A stretch of 64,000 nt of DNA, from assembly GCA_028284775.1 (NCBI GenBank), contig JANQRB010000073.1, positions 52,558 through 116,557 of the forward strand, read 5' to 3'. This stretch comes from Candidatus Kapaibacterium sp. GTDB lineage: Bacteria; Bacteroidota; Ignavibacteria; Kapaibacteriales; UBA7675. The position numbers and the translations under genes were made by a program. Under the pieces are notes generated by a model. It searched no databases. It saw only the letters and a program-made list of their open reading frames with translations, and was not told the origin of the DNA. This document shows, one piece after another, positions 1-7,910 of this stretch. Each line of letters begins with the position of its first letter. The stretch's first letter is position 1.

Positions 1-475
1 GTCTGCTTGTTTCTTTCAAAAGGCTGCGTATTCCATATTGCTTCGGAGTGGAGCAACCAACGTGAGTGGCTTTAAAATGAACTAAGCTGTCAACGTCACT
101 GCCGTAGTCGATTGTGTGTATTCTTCTTAGACTATCCGCAGAGTAGAAGTACACAATAGACACGATTCGACACTATTCGCTCCGAAGGCGGCATTGCTGA
201 CTCACTTTTCGGTGTCGGTATGCGTACGGCAAGAAATTGCGGTACGCAAAATCCCGCGACTGACCCAGATAAGAAGCATAGGCGCGAGTGCTCTACGTGT
301 ACTGTCGCGTGGGAACTTTGTTCTTAATTCTTCGGGTATGGTTGGGCGCATACTCGAATCGGCTGAAAGACGCAACACAATCATTGGAATCGTTAGCGGC
401 ATTGCTGGCAGAGACATTCAATTAAATCTCAAAAGATACCCCGTTTTCCACGCTACAAATTTAAGGAAGCGTCTC
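1..475. other. Upstream spacer with no supported gene
   Basis: No gene is supported here. The frame of the following gene stays open leftwards to a TTG at 194, but the translation between 194 and 475 has no signal peptide and no counterpart in the five paralogs. A well-placed ribosome binding site sits directly before the ATG at 476. The stretch therefore probably holds the promoter and leader of the first paralog. I could not pick out a convincing -35/-10 pair. Confidence 0.5.
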
Positions 476-3265
476 ATGAATTTAAGCTACACTCTGTGGA
501 ACCGATTTCGCGTCGGAGTATTACTGTTGCTGACAATCGGCCTTACATGTTTCGCGGTCAGCGCGAAGGCTGACGGCGAGATTCCGCCGGCGGAGGAGCT
601 GCTTAGCAACGGAATGGTCGGCACCGAATTCTGGTTTGCCATCCCGCCGAGCAATGCTTTCATAGGCTCGCAGCAAGCCTTGTTTTTTTACATTACATCA
701 TTTGTAGATACCGAGATCAAAATGGAAATCGGCGGCGGCCGCGTCGGTACGGTCACGCGCGAAATTAAAGCCAACCAGGTGACGGTTTTGTCGTCGAATG
801 ACGGTTCAGCCAGTTGGAGCTGGGAGGTCAGCCAGAGCGAGAAGAAGCAAGATCTGGGTATCCAATTACTGGCCGATGATCCCATCGTCGTGTCGGTCGT
901 GACAGCCAAAAGCCGTGCGGCCGACGGTTTTGCCGTAATCCCGCGCCGTCTGCTGGGCCGTGACTACCTTCACGTTGGCTATTATGACACCCCGGGTGTT
1001 TTCAATACCTTTAATGGCAGCGGCTTTATTATCGTTGCCACTGAAGACGGTACGTCGGTCACATACGATCTTAAGGGCATCGATGTAGGCGACGGCAAAA
1101 CGGAAGGGGGACGTGAGATCGGCGAACGTGAGACGGTTACGCTTGCGGCCGGCCAGGTATATATGGTAAAAGGTGACGGCAAAGCCGATCGCGGTACATT
1201 CGACCTCACCGGTTCCCGTATTACAGGCAACAAACCCTTCGGGATCGTTTCATTCCATGAGCAGGTTATTCTGCCGGCTGCGGCCCAGTTTTCGCGCGGC
1301 GGTCTGGCCGAAATGTTGCCGCCCGTCAGCTCTTGGGGGACGGAATTGATTTCACACGAATATATTGGCGGCGCTTCCCAGGGTACTTATTATCGAATAG
1401 TCGCGGCGAGAGACGCCACGGCATACGAGGCGGTGTCAATGGGGCTCGACGGAGCGGTCAAGTCGCGAAAAAGCGGTTTGATTGCCAATGCCGGCGAGTT
1501 CAAAGATTTTGAAAATGTCAATCCGCAGACCAACCAGGGCGCATTTCTGCGACAGATCGTCCACTGGACTGCCGACAAGCCGATTATGGTGATGAAGTAT
1601 TCGATGGGTGAAAACTTTTTCGATGCGCGACCTTATATGCTTGCTGTGCCGCCGCTCGGGCAAACGTTGTCATTTGGGAGATTTGTGGTTCCGCCGGATG
1701 CTTCCGGCAACCGTCTCCATATATTTGCCGAGGGCGACCCCGACGATCCTGAGAAAAAGAAACGGCTTAGCTTGTTAATTAATGGTCAGTCGGTCGCCTC
1801 GAAGTCACCGCAGTTTCTGGTGGCACGGGTCGGTGAAACAAACTTTTTCTATGCCAACCTGCAGGTGGAGCCGGGCGCGTATACCCTTGAAGGAGACACC
1901 CGATTTACGGCTTATGCCTATGGCGATATCTCCGGCGGCGGCGGCTTTGCGCTTGGCGGCTATGGCTATCCCGTCGCGACGGCGGTCAATCAGCTGGCGG
2001 CCAATGACACGCAGGCGCCCGAGGCCAGCTTTAAGGAGAGCTGCGGCCGCTTTGAAGTTACGGTTACGGATAATGAAGCGATCGCAGCCGTGGAGTTTTA
2101 CCACGAACAAAGCGTTAACGCATTTTTCGAGTACGTCACACCGGTCGAAGTGCTTAAGAACTATGGCGTCAAATCCTTCAAATTTGCTGTCGAACCGGAT
2201 CCTGAAAACCGTACCAGTCCGGCAACGGCAGTGTATGGAATTCTCGACCGCGCCGGTAACCGGGACATTCTGACTGTTAACATTCCGGCCGCCTCGGATT
2301 TTATTGAGCTGGAGGACTCCCGTATCCGCTATTCGGGTGTTCTGCTGGAAGAATCGAAAACCGAAACGTTGACAATTGTCAATCCTTCGGAAGAGTCAAT
2401 TCGCGTGGAAAGCCTGGAACTGCGAACCGGAACTGTCTTTGAGATTATCTCTGATGTTCCCAAGCCTTTCACTATTCCCGGCAACAATGGCCAGTTCACT
2501 TTTGATGTTCGCTATTCGCCGGCCGCGGAAAGTGTTGATGGAGAGTCTGATACCGACACTGTGGTCGCAACGACGACCTGCCGTGAATATGTACTTGGGC
2601 TGCTCAGTGGCAGTGGTGTTGCGCCCCATATTCAAACAGAAGGTGGCTGGGATGCCGGCAACGTCACTTGCGAGACCAAGGTCTGTTTTGACGAGAATGA
2701 TGACGTGCAAATCGTTATTCGCAATACCGGTACGGCTGATCTTACCATCACCGATTATGTTCTCGACGATGGAACGCCCTTCGACCTCTCTCAGGTTTCG
2801 CCCGCAATTGGTGAAACCCTTACGCCGGGTGAAGAGCGCTTCGTGACGAACATTTGTTTCGAGCCGATTGAAGAAGGTCAATATCAGACCACAGTTCAGG
2901 TAATGAGCGATGCCTTGGGTGACGAAACTGTTAATAGCTTTCAATTTGATCTGCAAGGCGAAGGCGTCTGTCTTGTCGACGATGTCACTGACCCAAGATA
3001 TGAAGGCTATCTGCTTTCGTCCAGCGCACCCAACCCGGCCGACAATACAACGACTGTCCGTTACACGCTGGGTGGCGACGATCATGTACGCCTGGATCTT
3101 TTCGATGCTCTCGGCAACGTGATTCAGACACTGGTGGACGAACAGCAGACAATCGGCGAGTATGCAGTTAGCATAGTGACCAAAGAACTTCCTTCCGGCG
3201 TATATCATTATCGTCTGAATGCAGGTCCTTTTTCTGCAACCGCTTCCTTCGTCATTGCGCGTTAA
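476..3265 (+). CDS. Secreted IgGFc-binding-like T9SS cargo protein, paralog 1
   Basis: A 929-residue exported surface or extracellular protein of unknown function, first of six tandem paralogs. Residues 11-32 form a signal peptide. GTEFWFAIPP at 49-58 opens a region resembling the IgGFc-binding protein N-terminal family, with short motifs shared by the array such as FAVIPRRLLGRDY, SGFIIVATEDGT and LPPVSSWGT. The middle holds choice-of-anchor-D-like Ig modules with paired cysteines. The last 80 or so residues are a T9SS type A sorting domain: PNPADNTTTVRY, then LFDALGNV, LPSGVYHYRL and a final FVIAR. The ATG at 476 was chosen because AAGGA lies 8 bases upstream (463-467) and because a longer TTG start at 194 would bury the signal peptide. 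It is closest to paralog 2. T9SS export is inferred from the tail; ligand and role are unknown. Confidence 0.85.
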   Translation: MNLSYTLWNRFRVGVLLLLTIGLTCFAVSAKADGEIPPAEELLSNGMVGTEFWFAIPPSNAFIGSQQALFFYITSFVDTEIKMEIGGGRVGTVTREIKANQVTVLSSNDGSASWSWEVSQSEKKQDLGIQLLADDPIVVSVVTAKSRAADGFAVIPRRLLGRDYLHVGYYDTPGVFNTFNGSGFIIVATEDGTSVTYDLKGIDVGDGKTEGGREIGERETVTLAAGQVYMVKGDGKADRGTFDLTGSRITGNKPFGIVSFHEQVILPAAAQFSRGGLAEMLPPVSSWGTELISHEYIGGASQGTYYRIVAARDATAYEAVSMGLDGAVKSRKSGLIANAGEFKDFENVNPQTNQGAFLRQIVHWTADKPIMVMKYSMGENFFDARPYMLAVPPLGQTLSFGRFVVPPDASGNRLHIFAEGDPDDPEKKKRLSLLINGQSVASKSPQFLVARVGETNFFYANLQVEPGAYTLEGDTRFTAYAYGDISGGGGFALGGYGYPVATAVNQLAANDTQAPEASFKESCGRFEVTVTDNEAIAAVEFYHEQSVNAFFEYVTPVEVLKNYGVKSFKFAVEPDPENRTSPATAVYGILDRAGNRDILTVNIPAASDFIELEDSRIRYSGVLLEESKTETLTIVNPSEESIRVESLELRTGTVFEIISDVPKPFTIPGNNGQFTFDVRYSPAAESVDGESDTDTVVATTTCREYVLGLLSGSGVAPHIQTEGGWDAGNVTCETKVCFDENDDVQIVIRNTGTADLTITDYVLDDGTPFDLSQVSPAIGETLTPGEERFVTNICFEPIEEGQYQTTVQVMSDALGDETVNSFQFDLQGEGVCLVDDVTDPRYEGYLLSSSAPNPADNTTTVRYTLGGDDHVRLDLFDALGNVIQTLVDEQQTIGEYAVSIVTKELPSGVYHYRLNAGPFSATASFVIAR

Positions 3266-3306
3266 ATTCCTGTCTCACGACAGTTAATCTTAGGAGTTTG
3301 AATGAG

Positions 3307-3337
3307 ATGCCCCTTTATCTAAAGGGGCATTTTATTT
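3307..3337 (+). terminator. Intrinsic terminator after paralog 1
   Basis: The arm ATGCCCCTTTA at 3307-3317 pairs with TAAAGGGGCAT at 3320-3330 around a very tight loop, and TTTTATTT follows. It lies 42 bases after the stop codon, so paralog 1 appears to be transcribed separately from paralog 2. Confidence 0.85.
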
Positions 3338-3800
3338 GCTCTTCGGCAAAAAACACGCGGACGGTAGGAGGCCGATGCGCAGAATTCATCCAGCGGGATG
3401 TTGCTGACACACTTAAACAAGGCAGCCGGTATGAAGTGATAGTAAACAACATTCTGGCGAGCTGTCAGTACTGTGGCCGGATCTTATTGCAGCGGAGTTG
3501 CGCGTGTGTTTCCGGCAGTGCGTCTTGCACCGGGCAGAAATTGCCAGCCTTTGAGTTTGAAGTGAAGCCGACTCAATCCGCAATCGAGCTCTGGCAGCGT
3601 TTTGCGTACTTGCGACCGTAATAATCAACGCTATCTATCGAGCCAATCACAGAGCCGGCGACGGCTTCTTGAATTCTAAGACAACACAGCTGCATCTCCG
3701 TGCGGACCCGGCTCAAAACTCGATTTGTACAAAGCCCGATTTTCGGTAGTCGAACTAACCGGGATCAATCTGATACTGCATCCTGAACGATGCATAATTT

Positions 3801-3828
3801 CACAACTATTGATTTAGCAATAGTTGTG
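3801..3828. repeat. Perfect 11-bp inverted repeat in spacer
   Basis: CACAACTATTG at 3801-3811 and CAATAGTTGTG at 3818-3828 are exact reverse complements around the 6-base loop ATTTAG. ATTATTTG follows on the plus strand, a weak U-tract at best. It could be a terminator of an unseen transcript or a dyad operator. No gene ends nearby on either strand. Confidence 0.7.
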
Positions 3829-4089
3829 ATTATTTGTCAATGAGGCTGACACGAGAGTTATTTTTCACCAGCGAGTGTCACAATGAGCATAATTGCAAAG
3901 AAGAGAATGCTTCACTGATGAGTCTGCCGTTGGTATCCTCGCGACCGGAGGCGATCGCCACGACCGCGCCCTCTATTCTCCCAGTCAAAAATTTGCGCCA
4001 GTAAAAGCTTTAGCACGCATCTATGCTGCCTGCCCGACTCTAATCGATGCGAATACGGACCACGATGCGCCGCTCGGGTAAAGCTGTGA

Positions 4090-4482
4090 TTAGGAGCTTG
4101 CCGCAGGTACATTCAGCCGATTCTGCGGCTCGCATCGACGCGGAAGGCTGTCGTTAAGCTGAGGAATGTCGAGATCGTCGGCAAGGATGAACTGCACAGA
4201 CGGAGCAGAATTGCAGGAATGACTGTGGCTGCCGATATTGGTATTGCCGGCGATCACGCTCGCTCATCAGATGGATGTCAGTAGTGTTTGTCGACAGGCC
4301 TCGGCGCGCTGCCATCGCGCTGCCGACTCAGCGTCTTCCGGCGCGGAGAGCTGAATATGCGCAAGCACCACGCTATCACCCGGACGGTTCATCCCCGCCT
4401 TCGCCTGAATCGAATCGCCGCCGCGCCGCCGCGCCGATTTGTCCGTGGCGACAATTCTGCGAAGAGTCGTGACTGCATTTCC
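4090..4482 (-). pseudogene. Possible decayed reading frame
   Basis: One minus-strand frame is open from about 4482 down to a TAA at 4090-4092, except for two adjacent TGA codons at 4264-4269. The translation on either side is protein-like in composition (for example GMNRPGDSVVLAHIQLSAPE before the stops and SVIAGNTNIGS after), and the region looks more GC-rich than its flanks. I recognise no family and found no start site. It may be chance in a GC-rich spacer. Confidence 0.2.
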
Positions 4483-4771
4483 GGCTGCTCTGCCGGCAGC
4501 TGATATCAGGCCTCGCTTTGTGACAATTTATTGCATTGCGGCATTGTAGAGAATTGTAGCGTTCGTCAGATAGAGAATAGAGACAAGAGACAAACCGAGT
4601 CAAAAAGAAGCGCTTAGGCAAGAGTGACGCGATTGGAATGTTATTACGAGACTTGCGCTGCTTTGCAAATGGGGACCAAATCACTGACAGCTTGCAGACT
4701 ATCGAGGCACCTTCAATTCTGCGTACAAAGTATCAACGTGTCGCACATTCAAAAAAGAAGAGAGGCATTTT

Positions 4772-7585
4772 ATGACCATTTGTTACGGGAACGCATTCCA
4801 ACGTTTCCTGCTAGTGCTAACGGGCCTATGCTGTATCGAGCTTGGATGTTATGGCCCCACTGTTGTGGCTCAACCCGCCGAAACCATTCTCAGTAATTCG
4901 ATGATCGCCAAGGAGTTTTGGTTTGCGATTCCTCCTACCAAGCCTTGGGGATCCGGAGGCGCGCCGGTGCTGGAGATTTATGTTTCTTCCTTCGAAGATA
5001 CGGAAGTAACGTTGGAAGTACCGCGAATCGGCGTAATTATCAAAAAAGAAGTTCGCGCCGGCGAGGTAACGACCTTTACCTCCGACGACAATTCGGCGCA
5101 GTGGTCCTGGGAAATTGACGAGAGTGAAAAGAAGTTGGATGTCGGCATCTTTATGCATGCCGACAAGCCCTTTGTCGCCAATGTACTGACTAAAAAAATC
5201 AGAGCCGTCGATGGTTTCGCCGTGATTCCCCGCCGCCTGCTCGGCCGGGAGTATACCCATCTCAGCTATTTTGACTTTCGGGGCCGCAACGGAACGGTCT
5301 TGCGCAATGTGCGTCGTGGTTCCGGCTTCGTCATCGTCGCGACGGAGGACGGGACGAATGTCACCTACACGCTGGATGGGATCGGCAGTGGTGAAACCGA
5401 AGGCGGCCGTGAGATCGGCGAACGCGAAACAATCCAGTTGCAGCGGGGGCAGGTGTATATGGTGCGCGGTGACGGGCAATCTCAGCGCGGCACGTTCGAT
5501 CTGAGCGGATCGACGATCAACGCATCAAAGCCCGTTGGCGTCATTTCTTTTATGGAGCAGGGCACCGTGCCCGCCGCCGGAACATCACAAGCGCTGGGCG
5601 CTCTGAATGAGATGCTGCCGCCGACGGCTGCCTGGGGCCGCAAGTTTGTATCGCTGGAAATAACCGGCCGCAATTCCGATCAGCGCAGCTATTACCGTAT
5701 AATCGCCTCCGAAGACAACACCGGCTATGAAGCATTGGTGCTGAATCGCAACAGTCTTGAACTCGAATCGCGCAAGACGGGAGTTCTGTCACAGGCGGGC
5801 GACGTGAAGGACTTCGAGCTTGCGGACCCGCGTTCCGATCCGGGTGCCTTCCTCAACGGCGTGGTTGTGTGGACTACCACTCATCCCGTCTTGTTGATGC
5901 AATATTCTTTCGGTGAGAGTTCCCAGGATGCGCGGCCATATATGTTTCAGGTGCCGCCAACGGAACAGACTGTTCGCAATGCGCTTTTTCAGGTTCCCGC
6001 CGAGGCTACGGGCAGCCGCCTGCATCTCTTTGTCAAAGGCGATCCCGAAGATGAGGAATTCAACCTCCTGAAATCGGTCACTCTTAATGGACAAAATGTA
6101 TCCAGTCTCTTTCCGAACTTTCTTGGCAGCCGCATCCCGGGTACAGATATGTACTTCGCAAGTCTGCAAGTCGAGCCCGGGGCGTACCACGTCAAGGGTG
6201 CCACCGGTTTTGTCGGCAATGTCTACGGCATAACTACGCGCGGCGGCTACGGCTTTCCGGTTGCGATGGCAGTCAATAAGACCAATGAGTTCGATGCGAT
6301 CGCGCCGCGCTACACTACGTCCGAGGAGTGCAGCCGCATTGAAGTAAAGGTCGTCGATAATGAGCAGGGACCCGCTGACGAGGAGCCCCGTCAAATTGAT
6401 CAGGGTGTCGCCCGGGTTGGCCTGATAGCGGAGCGCAGCATCAATGCCGAACTGGTATTTATTACGCCTCCTGAAACCCTGGAACGATTCGAAGGCATCA
6501 ATTCCTTTAGTTTCCGACTGCAGGCGATCGATAGACAATCCGGCGCTAAGGCCGTATTTTTCGCACTCGACAGGGCCGGGAATTTGATGATCGACAGCCT
6601 CGACATTCCGCCCCTCGCGGAAATCATCGAGCTTGAGCAGTCTCGCATTGACTTTGCCGACGTACGTCTTGGTGAAGCGCCGGAAGCGACTATGAGTCTG
6701 ACCAATCCAACCGGCGAAGCCATTACCGTCAATTCGCTCCGCTTGCAGGAAAGCACGGTGTTTACTATCATCGACGGACCGAACTTTCCGCTAACGCTGG
6801 CTCCCAATAGCCCGGTCGAATTCAGAGTGCGCTACATTCCGGTGAATGAAGACAGTGACGGAACGCTTCCTGATATCGATTCGGTGTTGGCCTCGACGGA
6901 TTGCAACGATTACGTATTGGGCCTTGTCCGGGGACGCGGCGTTGCCTCTCATATTCGCGTGGGATCGTCCTGGAATGCCGGAACCGTCGAAATTGGCAAG
7001 CAGATTTGTCATACCGAAGGACTGACTATCAACAACTTTGGTACCGCAGCCTTACAGGTGAGTGATATTACAGGCATTGCACCGCCTTTCGACATCAGTG
7101 CTCTTGACCCGGGGCTTCCCTTCACGGTCCCGCCCGGCGAATCGATTCAGCTAAAGGGAATGTGTTTTACACCCGAAGCAACGGGCGATTTTGAAATTAC
7201 CGTGGAGTTTGTCTCCGATGCCACCGAGCCCGGCGATGCCATGAACGAGTTTCGTTCAACCTGGGCGGGCAAGGGTGTCGATCCCGACAATCCGCCCAGC
7301 GATGTGAGCGATGCTCGCTTTCCCGGCTATATCCTTCGTAGTAGTTATCCTAATCCCGCCGACGGGAACACAACGATTGGATTCACGCTTGCTGCGGCAG
7401 GACCGACGCAATTGAGTCTTATCAGTCCGCTCGGCAAACAGGTTGCAGTCCTGGTCGACGATTTTCTGCCCTCGGGCGATCACAGCATATTGCTCGATAC
7501 GAAATTGTTGACGCCCGGCATGTACTACTATCGATTGCATTCCGGCGAATTTAGCGCGGCGGCCGCATTAATTGTGGTGCGCTAG
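4772..7585 (+). CDS. Secreted IgGFc-binding-like T9SS cargo protein, paralog 2
   Basis: A 937-residue exported protein, the nearest relative of paralog 1: KEFWFAIPP at 47-55 and FAVIPRRLLGREY, GSGFVIVATEDGT and GGREIGERET all match it almost word for word. Residues 10-34 are hydrophobic and act as the signal peptide. The stretch contains cysteines, but the T9SS tail argues for ordinary signal-peptide cleavage rather than a lipoprotein. The middle holds an insertion with PRQIDQGVARVGL, which returns in paralogs 3 and 4 and is absent from paralog 1. Two anchor-D-like modules follow, then a type A sorting tail (YPNPADGNTTIGF, MYYYRLHSGEF, ending LIVVR). The start has a purine-rich AGAGAGG a few bases upstream. 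A strong terminator follows. Function unknown. Confidence 0.85.
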   Translation: MTICYGNAFQRFLLVLTGLCCIELGCYGPTVVAQPAETILSNSMIAKEFWFAIPPTKPWGSGGAPVLEIYVSSFEDTEVTLEVPRIGVIIKKEVRAGEVTTFTSDDNSAQWSWEIDESEKKLDVGIFMHADKPFVANVLTKKIRAVDGFAVIPRRLLGREYTHLSYFDFRGRNGTVLRNVRRGSGFVIVATEDGTNVTYTLDGIGSGETEGGREIGERETIQLQRGQVYMVRGDGQSQRGTFDLSGSTINASKPVGVISFMEQGTVPAAGTSQALGALNEMLPPTAAWGRKFVSLEITGRNSDQRSYYRIIASEDNTGYEALVLNRNSLELESRKTGVLSQAGDVKDFELADPRSDPGAFLNGVVVWTTTHPVLLMQYSFGESSQDARPYMFQVPPTEQTVRNALFQVPAEATGSRLHLFVKGDPEDEEFNLLKSVTLNGQNVSSLFPNFLGSRIPGTDMYFASLQVEPGAYHVKGATGFVGNVYGITTRGGYGFPVAMAVNKTNEFDAIAPRYTTSEECSRIEVKVVDNEQGPADEEPRQIDQGVARVGLIAERSINAELVFITPPETLERFEGINSFSFRLQAIDRQSGAKAVFFALDRAGNLMIDSLDIPPLAEIIELEQSRIDFADVRLGEAPEATMSLTNPTGEAITVNSLRLQESTVFTIIDGPNFPLTLAPNSPVEFRVRYIPVNEDSDGTLPDIDSVLASTDCNDYVLGLVRGRGVASHIRVGSSWNAGTVEIGKQICHTEGLTINNFGTAALQVSDITGIAPPFDISALDPGLPFTVPPGESIQLKGMCFTPEATGDFEITVEFVSDATEPGDAMNEFRSTWAGKGVDPDNPPSDVSDARFPGYILRSSYPNPADGNTTIGFTLAAAGPTQLSLISPLGKQVAVLVDDFLPSGDHSILLDTKLLTPGMYYYRLHSGEFSAAAALIVVR

Positions 7586-7616
7586 CTCAAGAAACCCGAT
7601 TGTTCAGCGACCATTC

Positions 7617-7649
7617 AAAGCGAAGTCAGCAATGGCTTCGCTTTTTTTT
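7617..7649 (+). terminator. Intrinsic terminator after paralog 2
   Basis: AAGCGAAG (7618-7625) pairs with CTTCGCTT (7636-7643), and the T run continues to 7649. It is 32 bases after the stop codon of paralog 2. Confidence 0.9.
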
Positions 7650-7910
7650 GCCCCGAAAGATTCATTTGTTCCTTGATTCTCATGAGTGCATCACCGACGA
7701 ACTCCATCGAAACGGAGCAATGCCAGCGGCAAAAAAATTTACCGAATGGCTAAACTTTTATTTCATGGGGGTTTACTTTATGCAACATTTGTCTTAACTT
7801 ATCCAGCAATTGCCGGGGAAAATGGCTATCAAAAAGTCGTATGAGTTGAATCAAAAGACTCGTATCAGTCATTAACTCGGCAACTATACGAGTACATTGT
7901 CCCGCCTGAT

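Larger units (their letters stand above)
3338..4771. other. 1.4-kb spacer without a supported gene
   Basis: This is the longest gene-poor stretch in the window. Short open frames exist on both strands, but none has a good ribosome binding site, recognisable motifs or a plausible domain, and one of them runs through the terminator before it. The spacer contains a perfect 11-bp inverted repeat (3801-3828) and a possible decayed minus-strand frame (4090-4482). The last 250 bases are more AT-rich and probably contain the promoter of paralog 2. Confidence 0.5.

Noticed and set aside
194..475. Extended start of paralog 1 at a TTG
   Set aside because: It would place 94 non-conserved residues before a clear signal peptide, and the ATG at 476 has a good ribosome binding site.
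2396..3208. 270-codon minus-strand open frame opposite paralog 1
   Set aside because: Lies wholly inside the coding region of paralog 1 and lacks recognisable protein features.
3298..3621. 107-codon frame just after paralog 1
   Set aside because: It begins inside the terminator hairpin of paralog 1 and shows no protein-like features.
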